Shown one piece after another: positions 35,301 to 50,300 of a stretch of 64,000 nt of DNA (its first letter is position 1; every line of letters starts with the position of its first letter). The DNA is from Euptelea pleiosperma (taxonomy: Eukaryota > Streptophyta > Magnoliopsida > Ranunculales > Eupteleaceae). A model generated the notes under the pieces. The model made no database searches. It saw only the letters and a list, made by a program, of their open reading frames with translations, and was not told where the DNA came from. The stretch covers positions 18,296,435-18,360,434 of the forward strand of contig CM068546.1 in the NCBI GenBank assembly GCA_035048495.1, read 5' to 3'. A program made the translations under genes and the position numbers.

Positions 35301-38300
35301 TCTCAGAGACTATTTTGTAGTCAAATAACTAAGTTTTCCTCTAGCTGTGAGGAAAACCTGTACAGATTTAGACCAATGTACATAATTACCCCCATTGAGT
35401 TTAATGTAGGGCTGGCAATGGATCGGATCAAACCCAAGATCCGATCCAAAAAAATCGGGTCCGGAACTTTTTTTTTGGTTATCGGATCGGAACCGGATCA
35501 CAGATTGTTGATCTGATCTCTTATCGGATCGGTACCGGATTGACCTTGTTCCGATCTGATATAGACCCGGTATATATTCTAAATATGTAATATATATAAA
35601 ATAGATATTTATTTAAAGTAATTTTTGTTTGTTGGTCAACTTGACAATTAATATTTACTATTGGGCATTATTTCCAATAAATTTAAACATGAATCTTTCC
35701 CTAGGTTTGGTAATTACTAATTATGATTTAAATTGATTTTTAATTGTTAACATTTCCTATTTTCGTCCTTTAGACTTCTTTTGTTTTTCTACTTTGTCCT
35801 TTCAACTTTTTTTGTTCTTCTTCTCTTGTCCTTTCAACTTCTTTGGTTCTACTTCACTTCTTCTTCTTCTTCACATATTTTTGTCCTTTTGTTGCTTTGG
35901 ATCGTTGGAGGAGTGGAGGCCGGTGCTGGTAGCCCACAACGGTTGTTACGGTACGTGTCAATAGCCTCTATCTCTAGTTTTGGTGAAAGGCGGTAAGGAT
36001 AGCGCCCGTGGAGACTATGTTCATCGTGTAACACAGTGGAAGTTCAAATCTAATTACTACTATCATTCTCTGCTTTTTTTATTGTACATCTTCGCCGATA
36101 AAAGAAGAGCTTTGTATGATATAGAGAACTATAAAACACCCACACACAAAAACCCGTTTGGCATGAAAAGATTACTGCATAAATGGTGCCTAAGATGACT
36201 CAGTTTTTTTAGTCAGCTCACATAAGTTAGAAGAATTCCGGCTACTCCAGCCATTGCGAAACGAGCGTGCATGAGCTCTGCCTTTATCATATCGGATCGG
36301 ACCGGATCGGGCCTGGAACCGATATAATCATATCGGATCGGTTCTGGAATTGAATTTTTTTGATCTGATCGGGTCCAGATCAATTGGATTTCTAATCGAA
36401 TCGGTACCAAATCAATACCAATCCGACTCGAACCCGATCCATTGCCAGCCCTAGTTTAATGGAAGTCATCTTAGATATAAATATCTCAGAATAAGACAAT
36501 AGGCTAGGTTTAGGTTCCATCACTAGGTCACAAACACTTGTACTCAGTCTCGAAAGCATGCGATTCTCCCTAGATACCTACGATATACTCTGGAGAGCCT
36601 AGAAAGAAATCTAAACACCTGTAATTTTCCTTGGAGAGCTCGGGAGAGAAATTCGAACACCTGCGATTTTCTCCGGAAAGCCCAGGCAGAGAAAAACTAA
36701 TACATGTAATTTACTCACGATGGACCATGAGAAACGTGTCGATAACCTCGGGAAACGTCACACTAGTCTTGGGAAATGTATCAATATCAACCCTCGAGCG
36801 ACATGTTAAGATGACCTTGAGAAACGTGTCATGACAAATTTCAGGAACCTGTGATTTGCTTTGGAGAAAAATACACTATGCTGCAACTTTTCATCTACGG
36901 TATACACATACACATAGAGCCCAAGGTTATCCCTTCAAATCCGCATGAATGACTTCTTGCACATCCACACACAGTATAGGTGGTAGAAACCACCATAAAA
37001 GGGAAAAAATAGGAAAACCTAGAGTTTCACGACTAGACGTTAGGTTATTATTTCTCATCACAAAGAAGGAAAGAAAATTAGAATAGAAGGAAAGAACAAG
37101 AAAAGAGGAAACCCTAGTTAATGGATCATAACTGATACCATATAAAGTCAATTAGGGTTTTGAGATGAGAAGGGGAAGGAGAAGAATAGAGAGAGCGAAG
37201 AGAAAGTCGAACTAGTGTCTTGAACTTACACTAGTCAACCATAATAATTACTATTATTAGTTATTATTGTTAATGTAATTAATGTATCGGCCTAAGGCCA
37301 CTGGGGGGTCACAGGCCGAAGGCCACTGGGCCCCCCAAGAAGAACGAAGTTCCTCCCTAGCCCTTGGGCCGGACCGCCGTACTACGTCTGTACGTTTCTT
37401 AGGGGTATTTCGGTACTTTTGTTCTTACTTTTTATGTTTTATATTATGGGACTTATGGAGAGAATGTTATATTGCTCCATACGATTCCCTCTTTCTCCCC
37501 AATTCTTCTCTCATTCTCCATGACACCCTAATTAACTAACAACTATATATACTAATTTTGTAATAAAGTTAAAAGTACAAAAATACCCCTATGTTATATT
37601 AAGAGTATACATCCGTGATCCAACAGTAAATGAAAACTAAATTTTCAAGTCCAATGGCATTAAGCAAATGTTGTTCGTGGCTCTTGTCATAACGGTTTAT
37701 ATTGGAAGTGACAGATGGCATCACTCTACTCTTAACATAGCCTTTCTAGGTTCATTTACATACATGAAGATGGTATAACTTTTTTTATTTGTGTTTATTT
37801 ATTTTGTTGAGGAAGATGATTCTCCCATGAAGTCATGTTAAAGCCACCTTTTGTTTTGTAATTTTGAATTATTTGAAATGATATTAATTGTCTGGATCAA
37901 TACTTAATGGATATTCATAGAATTTTCTCATGAAGCCTAATTTGTCATATACGGTGAATGAGTGCCTTTGTGTAAAGTTCTCATATTGTATTGTCTATGT
38001 ACCATGAAGTTTGGAATATATTTTCAAGTAACACTTTTTGCTTCCTTGAACAGACATTTTTTATTGCTGCACTGTTGGCCATGCAATATAAAAAGGGACT
38101 GGTATAGCGACCGTACCCCTTGTATTTATTTTTTTCATTGTTCTTTGGTTGTTCGTTTCTACAAACAATTTTGTAGGACTATTAGTTTTCATCTAAAACT
38201 ATCTTGCACTTTCTAGAAATAGTTGTTTTTATTTTATGTACCATATACTAAATTTTGATCATGTTGCATGTTTCAGTTTGCTCAAAAATGGAAATATTTT

Positions 38301-41300
38301 GATCAGTGTAATATTGTGAAGTTCTCAAAAATTTTGAAAATATAAGAGCAATCATCAAAAAACATAGGAAATATAGGTGAAACTGTGATGAAAGAGAATA
38401 CATTCAGTAAGAGGAGGTTAAACATATGAGGCTGTAAAGTCTGCATTTTGGTTGGATTCACACCAAGTATGTGAGTCCAGACCATTGTTTGAGTCTATAT
38501 ATTATCACATTTAAGAGGCTATGCTGCATGTCTGGCTGGAGACCTCTTTTGGTTTCCATTAGCTTAAGAAGATATGCAAGACAGCGTGGTGACTGTTGAA
38601 ATGTAATGGGAACTATGTACATTAGATGGTTAATGTGACTAATTAGACACCAATGTTAACCAGTCTTCCAATAGGATAAAAAGGATAGAAATTTCATTTT
38701 CCATAACCTTTTTGTGGAAAAAACATGTAATCAACTTAAATTTCTTTGTTCGTCTATAAAAATTGGAGTCAGAAGTACCACCCTTAGATTTACTCTTAAC
38801 CAGTCAGGACATTCTGTCAGCCCAATCAAAACATACCATGGCATTAAGATGTTTGTTAGAGAGGTACACTAACTCTATCAGGAGCAAGCTTAAGTATTTT
38901 AAAAATCCGTTCAAGATAAGTAGCACTAGGCTCATACATTAAGTAGCAGTGCCGATTACACTTGCAGGACTGGACCTAGTAGCTGTTGTGGATTTCATGA
39001 ACTCTGTCCGTTCAACTTATTGGGCATTCCTTAGGCAGTTATGGATTTCATGAAGTCTGTCCATTTAAACTTATTTTCATGCTAAGGATTAGGCGTTGGA
39101 CAAGGAATGTCTAGAATTATCTAGGGTTTCATCATTCCAACATCGAAGGAAAAAAATAAGGAAAAAAGAAGTGAAGAAGAGAAGAGAAGAGAAAGAAGGA
39201 GAGGACAAGAGATGATGCAGGAGAAAGAGGGGAGAGAAAGTGCACTTCATTAAGAGTGCACGGTCTCCCCTAAATTGCTTATATTCACTTTGGTTTGACA
39301 CACAAATTCCAAGTATTCCCTTCCAGGAGCCAATAATAAGAAAAGACAAAATAATTAGGAAAGGACAGAAATAGTCCTACACACACGTCTATACTAAATA
39401 AATACACCAACAGAATGATCCATCGATATCAATGTCATGCCACTGGGTCCCATGCATTGCACAAGTTGCATGCTCATGCAGCCTCCTGCCAAAGGCAATG
39501 TTATCTTATTAACATAGGACACAATGTCTTGCTATGTCATTGCTGCAGGACCAGTGCTCATGCACACCCTCAATGGGGAGAGAGCGAGGATTCCGCCTGT
39601 CCTACTGGCTGTACAGCCTGTTGGAGTTTATGTAATACACCCACGCGGGTGTCTCAAGTGGGCTGCATCCCACTTCCCACGTCGGACCTTTTTTGGGTTT
39701 TTCAATATTCACGTGAATAGTGTCGCATGAATAGTACCACGTGAATAGTTTCAATTGAATAGTGTTCTCTTTTGTAGAGTTTCTCCCCATCATATATATA
39801 TACAGTGTGTGAGAGAGAATGAATTAACAATTCATTCTCCTCTTCCCACAACTTCTCTCTCTAACCCTAATCTCCTTCTCTACCTTCTGCCTCCGTTACA
39901 CTTTTTCCCTCTTCGATCTACAACCTTTATCTACTGGTTACAACCTTATTTACAACATGGTATCAGAGCATGGTAGCTCTAGGGCATGTGTCTTTGTCCC
40001 CTAGAGACTCCATTCCGATCTAAGACAGTTATGTGAGCATTCGGAGCCGAGGAGAACTTTTGAGAAAATCGCAGAGATCATTCCTGCACTATCCGGGGGT
40101 TAATCCTGAGGCAAAACACCAGAGGCTCTTATTTCCTAGTTAGTTTTTTCCCTCAGCCGTATCAGAGATCCAGTTTGTCTTCTTCTCAAGCTTCTCCAGC
40201 GTTTTTCCGGCCAACATGTTTTTCGAAGATTTTTGAGTTTTTTATTTTCTTGAGATTTGCACCATGGTAGGGTTTTCTACCCTAGCCGCCCCCTCCAGTA
40301 TTCACCCAGGGACTGTCAGAAAGTCGCATCGCATTTTTTCGACTGCCGGATCATCAGTTTCCAAAAATTCGCCCGATTTTCAAATATTTGGGTTTTGATT
40401 TTTGTGATATTCGCGCAACAGCAGGCCCCTCTGACCTTGCTGCCCTCTTCAGCACTGCTTGTGGAACAGTTCGAAGCTTGATTTGACGAATTCTGACCAT
40501 CAGAACCCTAGTTTCCAAAAATCACTCAGATCCTCGGCTACTTTTTGGGTTTTGATTTTCTTTCAAAATCAGACCTCTCTGGGCCCTCCTGTCCTAGGCG
40601 CACCACTCATTGGGCCTTTAGGGATCCTCTAGACCTCGCTTCGATTTTCTGGGAGCCTCTGGTACACTACCTGCTATTTTTGGTCTTACTTCGATGAGTT
40701 CCCCTGAGGCCACATCTGTGATTTCTGGCCCTTCTTCTGAGGATCGTCCTATGACTCATGGCTCTCATGGAGATCACAACCCTCAACTCTATATCACCAC
40801 TGTGAAGCTTGATGGCACCAACTTCCTAGAAGGAAGACTTCCGCTCTCATGTACATTGGGGGCTGTGGCTACAGTGAGTATCTGACAGGTGCTACTAAAG
40901 AATCAGATCCGAAGGACAAATCTCATCGGATTTGGGTTATGGAGAATTTGACTGTCATGTCCTGGCTTCTTCACTCGGTGCAAACCCAGATCAACAAAGG
41001 GTTTATGCTCCTACCAACGACCAAAGATGTTTGGGATGTCGTATCTCAGACATACTCCCAAGTGGGCAATTTCACCAAGCTCTATGAATTAGAACCAGAG
41101 ATATCTTATCTTTGTCAGGGGGAGATGAAGCTTGGTACATATTATGCTTCCCCTCGAAGCAAATGGGAGGAGATCGATCACTACCAGAGTTACTCCCTCA
41201 AGTGCGCAGATGACGTCAAGTCCTTCAAGGCGATGGTTGAACGTTCCCAGATCATCTAGTTTCTCTCCGGCCTTCATCCGAGCTTTGAGGGAGCTTGTGT

Positions 41301-44300
41301 TCAGATCCTTAGTAGGGATCCTGCTCCTACCTCTCTAGCACAGGTCTATGGTTACATTCAGGGGGAGAACAGCCGCCGCTCTACTATGCAACTCCGTAGT
41401 AGGAGTGATACTCAGGACCGCTCTGCCGTGGCTACTACCAATCAGAAGGGCCAGACATCCAATCCGAAGGAGTCTGGGGACTGACCCAGACCCAAGTGTG
41501 ATCATTGCGGTCGCATGGGCCATATCCAGGCCACTTGCTGGAAGCTTCATGGACGTCCCCCAAGACAGGCTCCGACTTCCCGTCAGCGTCAATCAGCAAA
41601 ACAGGGACCTCACTTAGCGCACTCAGTCACACAGGACACCGCACCACCAGTGTCTACCTCTTCTGGGGACACAGACTCATTCTCTCCTGCAGATCATGAG
41701 CGACTTCGCCGCATGATAGCCCAACTCAATGGCTGGGTCTCTACTTCCATGTCTACATTTGCTCACACAGGTACTAGGACTGCTTTTTCCGCCTCTACTG
41801 TACCTTCCAGCCCTTCTTGGATCATCGATTCAGGGGCATCTGATCACATGACTGGTATGCCCTCCGTTTTCTCTAGTTATGGTATTCGCTCTGGTCGTGA
41901 CAAAGTTCGGATAGCTGATGGCACCTATACCTCTATCTCTGGAAAATAGGATGTTCATGCCACAACAGCTCTCTTTGTCTTCTGTTTTGCATGTTCCGCA
42001 ATTCACCGCTAATTTACTATCCGTCAGTAGTCTTACCAAAAGTCTTAATTGCAGTGTAATATTTTTTCCTTCTCACTGTGTGTTTCAGGATCTGGAGTCG
42101 AGGCGGACGATTGACAGTCGACGTGAGGACGGTGGCTTATACATCCTAGATTCTTCGGTTTCTGCATCTGTACACCAGTCTAGCATCAGTAGTAGTAGTA
42201 GAGTCAATAAAGACCAGTTAATGCTTTGGCATAACTGGCTAGGTCATGTACCCGTGTCAGTCTTAAAGCGTGTCTTTCCTGCTTTCTCTTCTGTTTCTGT
42301 AGTTCCTTTTTATTGTAAAACATGTGAACTTGCCAAACATTGTCGTTCTGTTTTTTCCATTAGCCAGAATAAAAGTACTACTCTTTTTCTATTGTGCATT
42401 CTGATGTGTGGGGCCCCGCGCCCGTGACTTCTTTGTTTGGATATCGGTACTTTGTTACCTTTGTAGATGACTTTAGTGGTTGTACCTGGGTGTACCTTAT
42501 GCGAACCACAGATGCTGTATTCTCCATTTTCCAAGAGTTCCATAAGATGGTTACCACTCAGTTCCATACCACTCTTAAGATTCTTCGCTCTGACAATAGG
42601 GGGGAATACCTAGATTGGGGTCTGAAATCCTACTTTGCTTCACATGACATTATTCATCAGACCTCGTGCCCTTCAACACCTCAACAGAATGGGACTGCTG
42701 AGAGAAAAAATCGTCACCTTCTTGAAGTTGAGCGTGCTCTCCGGTTAGGCATGCAGGTTCCTAAACACTATTGGTCCGAGTCTGTCTTACTTGCTGCTTA
42801 CCTTATCAATCGTATGCCCTCTCGGGTTCTCGGATTTCAGACTCCCCTATCTCTCCTACTTCCTGACCGCCTGGCTTTCGTTGTTCCTCCAAAGGTCTTT
42901 GGGTGTGTTTGTTATGTCCATATTCATCGTTCTTCAAGGGACAAGTTAGATCCGCAGGCCTTGAAGTGCGTCTTCTTGGGGTACCCCTCTAATAAAAAAT
43001 GGTACAAATGTTATCATCCTGTTACCCGTCGTCGCTTCATCTCTATGGAAGTCACCTTCGCTGAGTCCAACCCCTTCTTTGGTGAGCAGACCTCTCTTCA
43101 GGGGGAGCATGATGTTGCAGAAGAGTGTCCCCAGCCCTCTGCCTGTCTCTATTCCTATGCCGGGACCTCAGTCTAGTGACAAGGACACTTCCACTACTGC
43201 AGCTGATGTGCGTGTGTATGTCAGAACCAAGAAGAAAGGACAAGCCACTGTCCCTGCGCCTACATCTACAAGTCTCCCCTCCGATCTAGTTCTAGGTATT
43301 GCTTTTGTCCCTGCCTCAGTTCCTATTTCTGTTCTTGAGCCACATGCATCTCCTACTTCTGATGATCATATGAGCACTGATATTGACCTCCCTATTGCAC
43401 TTCGGAAAGGTGTACGTACTTGTACGAAACACCCTATCTCACATTTTGTCTCATATCAGTCTCTGTTTCCGTCATACCAGAATTTTGTCAGTATTGCCTC
43501 TGTTTCTTTGCCTTCCAGTGCTGTAGACGTACTTAGTCACCCAAAGTGGAAAGAAGCTATGATGGATAAAATGCAGGCTCTTGAGAAGAACAAAACATGG
43601 GAACTTGTTCAACTACCCAGAGGAAAGAAACCTGTGGGGTGCAAATGGGTCTTTACAGTGAAACATAAAGCTGACGGGTCAGTCTAACGATACAAGGCAC
43701 GACTCGTAGCCAAGGGATTCACTCAGACATATGGGATAGACTATCAGGAGACTTTTGCACCTGTGGCCAAGATGAACTCAGTCAGAGTTCTTCTATCCTT
43801 AGCTGCCAACCTGTCCTGGCCATTGCATCAACTAGATGTGAAGAATGCCTTTCTGCATGGAGATCTGACAGAAGAGGTGTACATGAAACTACCACCTGGG
43901 TTGACACTTGCTGGAAGTGACAACAAGGTGTGCAAGTTAAGGAAAGCCCTGTATGGGCTAAAGCAATCTCCAAGGGCATGGTTCGAGCGGTTTAGCAGTG
44001 TGATCAGATGAGTGGGCTATAAGCAGAGTCAGCTGATCACACGTTGTTTGTGAAGCACCAGCAGACTAGTACCACGGCACTGATCGTCTATGTTGATGAC
44101 ATTGTCATCACTGGGAATGATCCTAAGGAGATAAAGCAGTTGAGGACCTTCTTGTCCTCGGAGTTTGAGACAAAGGATTTGGGGCCACTGAAATACTTCT
44201 TGGGAATTGAAGTTGCTCGGTCTTAGAAGGGCATCTTCATCTCTCAACGGATGTATGTATTGGACATTCTGGATGAGACTGGGTATTTGGGAGCTCGACC

Positions 44301-47300
44301 AGCAGATACTTCAATTGATCAGAACCATCGGTTGAATTCTGAGGAGGGTGACACCCTTGAGGATGTCGCTATGTTTTAGCGATTGGTTGGCAGGCTGATC
44401 TACTTGGCACACACCCGTTCGGATATTGCTTACGCTGTTAGTGTTATCAGTCAGTTTATGTATGCACCATGGTCATCACATCTTGAGGCAGTTTACCGAG
44501 TTCTTCGGTACCTCAAGGGCTCTCCAGGTCGTGGAATACTGTTTGGGTGACATGGACACTTTAGAGTGGAAGCATATACTAATGCAGATTGGGCAAGTTC
44601 AGTTACTGATCGTCGGTCTACGTCAGGATACTGTACCCTTGTTGGAGGAAATCTTGTCTCGTGGCGAAGCAAGAAGCAGCTAGTTGTAGCTCGATCTAGT
44701 GCAGAGGCAGAATTTCGCTCCATGGCACATGGTGTGTGCAAACTCTTTTGGTTGAGAACCATGCTTGAGGAACTGGGACTCAAGGTGATAGAGCCGATGA
44801 GCCTCTACTATGATAACAAATCTGCCATCAGCATTGCTCACAACCCTGTCCAGCATGATAAGACCAAGCATATTGAAGTTGATCGTCACTTCATCAAAGA
44901 AAAACTTCAATAAGGATTGATTTGTACTCTGTATGTAAGAACACATGAACAGGTTACCGACATACTCACAAAAGGGGTGAACAAGTCTATTCTTCATACC
45001 TTGACTGGCAAGCTGGGCATGATGGATATCTTCGCACCAGCTTTAGGGGGTGTGTTGGAGTTTATGTAATACACCCACGTGGGTATCTCAAGTGGGTTGC
45101 GTCCCACTTTCCACGTGGGACCTTTTTTGGGTTTTTCACTATTCACGTGAATAGTACCACGTGAATAGTGTTCTCTTTTGTAGGGTTTCTCCCCATCATA
45201 TATATATATATATATATATATACGGTGTGTGAGAGAGAATGAATTAACAATTCATTCTCTCCTCTTCCCATAACTTCTCTCTTTAACCCTAATCTCCTTC
45301 TCCACCTTCCGCCTCCATTACACTTTTTCCTTCTTCTACCTACAACCTTTATCTACTGGTTATAACCTTATTTACAACACGGCCTAGGTTGTGTGGTCTC
45401 ATGGCTCTGATATCTCCAGCCGCATGGGCTGTTGCCATCTCACCAGAGTTGGCTGTAGCAACTGCAAGAGGGTGCGAGATAGGTCATGACCGGTCACTTC
45501 ATGGCCCACAGTTGCTTGACCAATGAGGCCATGCAATTTTGGGTAGGAAACATGAGGCTTGGTTACACTACATGCATTGCATGTTGCCATTGGTTGCAGT
45601 CATGCTCTAGGCTAATAGACTTGTGGGTGGGTGTGTGGAGGTGTGGTTGTGGGCTATGCAGGTGATGGAAGACGCATGCATGGTTTAAAAAGGCTTTCCG
45701 AGGTTATGCCTTGAGGCTCTCCTCGCCATGAGGCTCTAAGAAATAGCCTCGAGGCTATGGCCTCAGTCGTCATTTCCGAGGTTAATGACGCGGGAGCATT
45801 CTACTACGATAGTTTGCGCCGTACCGAATCAATGAAGAGAGCTAGAGTATATACCATTTTTACTATTTATAGTAAATCCCAAAATTATTTTTTATATTAA
45901 ATCTCATTTTTACTATTTTAGTATACCCCATTGATTTATTATTTATATAACTAGGATATTCAAGTGAAATTAGATTTTGTTTCCAAGTAGGATTTTATTA
46001 TTGATTAAATTAGTAGTTGACTTGTATTTGGACTTTCTTATTTTAGTTTGATTAGAATTTGGAAACTTCAAGTAGGGAAAGATTTTAAAACATGAAATGC
46101 TGAATAAAGAAATAAAAAATCTCTTTGGAGAAATCTCCTGTAAAGGGAAATCTGGTGTGAAGCCAGTTGAATTCTTCAATTAGGGTTAGATTTACAGAAG
46201 AGAGAAGAGAGAAAGGATGTCTTGTGATTAGGTCACAATGACTCCATAAATCTTATTTATGTAAAAAGGAATACAAAAAGACAAATATACCCCTCGAGGG
46301 TAATACATGAAATATACGTAGAAATACGTATATGATAATACTCCCCCTCAAGTTGGTGCATAGATATCTCTCATGCCCAACTTGAACAAACATTTATGGA
46401 GTTGCTAGCTTGGAACTCCCTTCATGAAGACATCTGCAACCTGTTCACCATTCTTCACAAATGGGGTGCACACTGCCCTAGAGACAATCTTCTCCCTAAT
46501 GAAGTACTGGTCCACCTCAATGTGCTTGGCACGATCATGCTGCACGGGATTGTGAGCAATGCCGATGGCGGCCTTGTTGTCACAGTACAAGCTCACAAAC
46601 CCTTGATACTGGGAAACTAAGTTCAGCAACCAACACCTTCAACCAGAGCATCTCACACAAGCCATGTGCCATTGCTCTGAATTCGGCCTCTGTACTAGAT
46701 CTGGCGACAACGGGTTGCTTTGCTTCTCCAAGTGAACCGATTGCCCCCAACAAAGGTGCAATATCTAGAAGTAGATCTCCGATCATCTTTGGCCCCTGCC
46801 TAGTCGGCATCGGTATATGCCTTTATACGTATGTGGTCATTCTTCTCAAACAGAAGACATCAACCAGGAGCTGACTTGAGATATCTCAAGATTCGATGTA
46901 CTGCCTCGAGATGAACATCTCTGGGTGAGTGCATATACTGACTGATCACACTCACTGCATAGGCAATGTCAGGTCGAGTCAGGGAGAGATAGATCAATCG
47001 CCCAACTAGCTTCTGAAAGCTCCTTACATCCTGTAGTAGCTCACCACTGACATCTACTAACCGGTGATTCTACTCTATAGGAGTGTCCACTGGTTTGGTA
47101 CCCAATCTGCTTGAGTCTTGTAATAAGTCTAAGACATACTTCCTCTAAGAGATGAAGATCCCCTGACTGGATCTTGCAACTTCGATGCCTAGGAAGTACT
47201 TCAGAGGGTCCTAGATCTTTGGTTTCAAACTCCTCTGCTAACTGGCGCTTCAGCTTAGCTACATCTTCTGCATCATTTCTTGTGAGAATGATGTCATCAA

Positions 47301-50300
47301 CATAAACAATGAGGGCAGTGGTGTTCTTCCCTTGATGCTTCAAAAATAGGGTGTGATCGGCCTGACTTTGAGTATAACCTAGCCTTTTTATAGCTAGGGT
47401 AAATCTCTCGAACCATGCCCTTGGAGATTGTTTAAGCCCATAGAGGGCTTTCTTCAGTCGACACACCAGGAGGGGGCACCATATATACTTTTTCATGTAG
47501 GTCCCAATGAAGAAAGGCATTCTTCACATCTAGCTGATGCAAAGGTCACTCTTAGTTTGTTGCCAAAGACAACAACACCCTAATAGAGTTCATCTTTGCC
47601 ACAGGTGCAAAGGTCTCCACATAGTCAATCCCATAGGTCTGGTTGTACCCTTTGGCTACTAATTTCGTCTTGTACTTTTCAACTGACCCGTCTGCCTTGT
47701 ACTTGACTGTGAACACCCATCTGCAATCCACAGGTTTCTTGCCTCTTGGCAGGTCAACAAGTTCCCATGTCCCATTCTTGTCCAGAGCTCTCATTTCCTT
47801 TATTATAGCAGCTTTCCATCTTGGTTGGCCAGCCCTTCTGCCACTGAAGAGGGTACAAGAATAGTGGAAAGGGACGTGATAAAGGCTTTATAGGAGGGGG
47901 ACAAGGCATAATAAGAGACAAAGTGGCTCAGAGGATGCTGAGTGCAGCTTACGACTCCTTTTCTTAAAGCAATGGGAAGATCAGAAGCATCAGCAGAAGG
48001 AGAAATGACATGTATAGAGAGGGAAGGAGAATTACCTCGATTCGAGGATGGTACCACTGGTACAGGATCAGCTGTGACTTTCTCCCTTCTGCGATAGATG
48101 ATGAGCTCTTTCTGAGCACCAAGAGCACTATTAGCCTAAGTAGCAAGTAGAGTAGTCTGAGACCTCTCAAGCTCAAGATAGGGAGGAGAGAGTAATATAG
48201 TAGGAAGAGGAACATCCTCACACCTCTCTTCACTACTATTCTCTCCCTAAAGAGAGGCGGAGAAAAAAGGTAGATCCTCTCTAAAGGTAACATCCATGGA
48301 CACAAACTTCTTCCTTGTGGAAGGATGGTAACACTTATACCCTTTATGGGAATAAGAGTAACCTAGTAATACACATTTAAGCACTTTGGGATCAAGTTTG
48401 GTATGATGGGGACCAAGGATGTGTACATAGCATACACACCCAAAGATATGAGGAGGGATTGTGAGTAAGGAAGCATCAGGAGTAATAAACCTGTAGAGGA
48501 GACTTGAAGTTGAGAACACGAGAAGGCATTCTATTAGTTAAATAAGCAGCAGTTAAAACTGCATCCGACTAATAGGATTTGGGGACTTTGGAGCTGATCA
48601 GAAGAGATCGAGCCACCTCAATCAGATGTCGCATCTTTCTTTCAGCTACACCATTTTATTGAGGGGTGTAACTGCAAGAGTTTTTGAGACAAATCCCATG
48701 GTCTAAAAAGTATTGCTAGAGCCCCCAATACATATACTCTCCACCCTGGTCAGAACGAAGGACTTTGATGGAGTCACCATACTGAGTGAGGATCATCTTA
48801 TGAAAACCCTTAAAGATGGCATGAACCTCATCTTTGGTTTTCATAAGATAAACCCATGTACATCGAGAATAATCATCAACAAAAGTAACAAAGTAGCGGA
48901 AGCCAAAAATGGAAATCACAGGGGAAGGACCCCACACATCAGAATGCACGAGATCAAAGGAAACAGAAGTTCGATTACCTCTTGAGGGATAAGTAGATCG
49001 ACAGTGTTTCGAGAGCTCACATGTCTCACAATGCAAGTCAGATAACAAGACAGAAGTAAATAAAGCGGGACATAACAATTTGAGGTACTGAAAAGAGACA
49101 TGCCCCAGACGGGCATGCCAACATAAAACAGAAGCTATCCTACTCACTCCTACTACTACTAGAGGGCTGTAGTGTGGTGACCTCAGAATGTCGTCCATCA
49201 AGAAGGTATAGCCCATTAGCTTCATGTCCAGTGCCAAGCGTCTTCGTCTCGAGGTCCTGAAAGACACAATATGAAGGAAAGAAAGTCACACTGCTGTTCT
49301 AACCTTATCGCGGACAGAACAAATGGAATAACTGGAAAATAAAGAAGACGTACCCGCCATGTGTTCCGAAGCCCCTGAATCAATGATACATGGACGATTG
49401 GGAGGGGAAATGGACACATGATGGGCAGATCTGATGATACCTAACTGAGCGAAGGAGGAGGTGGCAGAAGGACCATCCAGCTGGGAGAGCAAGCGTCGAA
49501 GCCCCGCAAGTTTAGATGCAGCCAAAGGACTCGTAGAGGCCTGTGAAGAACTCTGGAGAGGTAGGTCTGGAAAAGGTGCAGAGGTGTCCATGCTAGCTGA
49601 ATCCGCACCATAAGATCCTGACTGACTGGAGCGAGGAGCAGAAGACTGGGGCCGACCATGCAACTTCCAGCAAGTAGCACGCACATGTCCAAGGAGACCA
49701 CAGAAGTCACACTTGGGCCTCTCCTTGGAGGAGGAAGATCGGCTAGCTAAAGGTGCAGAGAATTGAGGGGTTCGACCCCCATGAAAATGCTGAGGCTGAT
49801 AAGCAGATGTAAGAGCAGGCTGAGAGGCAGATGCAAAGGCATGAGCAGGTGAAGAGGTGACAAGCGCTGATCGCTCGTGTATGGCAGACTCATCCTGAGT
49901 AGATAAACGTCGACTCTCTTCGCTCTGGAGATATGAGTAGACCTCGCTGAGAGTAGGTAGAGGGGCCCGGCTGCTAAGAATCTGAACCTTGGCCAACTCA
50001 TATGAAGGATTGAGTCCAGATAGGAACTCAAAAATCCTACCTTCCTCAACGTGCTTCTGGTACGTGACTACTTCATCTTGAGTAGGTGGGTGATACGAGT
50101 TTGTAGTAGTCTAACTCCTCCCACATACTGCTCAGAGTCGCAAAGTAGTCAAAAATGGATTTGTCGCCCTGACGAAAGCGAGAGATGCTCTGCTTCAACT
50201 GGTAAGCTCTACCAGTGTTCTGCTGCTGTGAGTAGGTCTTCTTGGCGGTTTCCCATACATCCTGGGTTGTACGCATGAAGAGGAAGCCACGACTAATGTG

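Larger units (their letters stand above)
33660..37626 (-). mobile_element. Truncated Ty1/copia element carrying a hAT insertion
   Basis: On the minus strand: 5' LTR about 37141-37626 (begins TGTTGGATCACGG), primer site TGGTATCAGTTAT next to it, leader, gag start ([18 protein letters not shown] then [13 protein letters not shown], about 35310-35400), RT start ([33 protein letters not shown], 34707-34560) and RT end ([20 protein letters not shown], about 33720). No 3' LTR is present. Most of gag, protease, integrase and central RT is lost or unreadable. Confidence 0.78.
39619..45379 (+). mobile_element. Near-complete Ty1/copia retrotransposon (5761 bp)
   Basis: 5' LTR 39619-39957, primer site TGGTATCAGAGC 39958-39969, gag, protease, integrase, RT, RNase H, polypurine tract (CTTTAGGGGGTG, 45041-45052), 3' LTR 45053-45379. 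LTR ends are TGTTGGAG...TTACAACA. Target duplications are CAGCC (39614-39618) and CGGCC (45380-45384). All domains are recognisable in order, but gag and pol carry several stops and frameshifts. The LTRs differ mostly by transitions. Confidence 0.93.

Noticed and set aside
39085..39415. Solo LTR on the minus strand
   Set aside because: Composition is suggestive, but there is no matching LTR, primer site or flanking duplication.
39958..39969. tRNA gene suggested by the TGGTATCAGAGC motif here and at 21074, 51629 and 57860
   Set aside because: This is only the 12-base primer-binding site complementary to initiator tRNA-Met; no cloverleaf is present.
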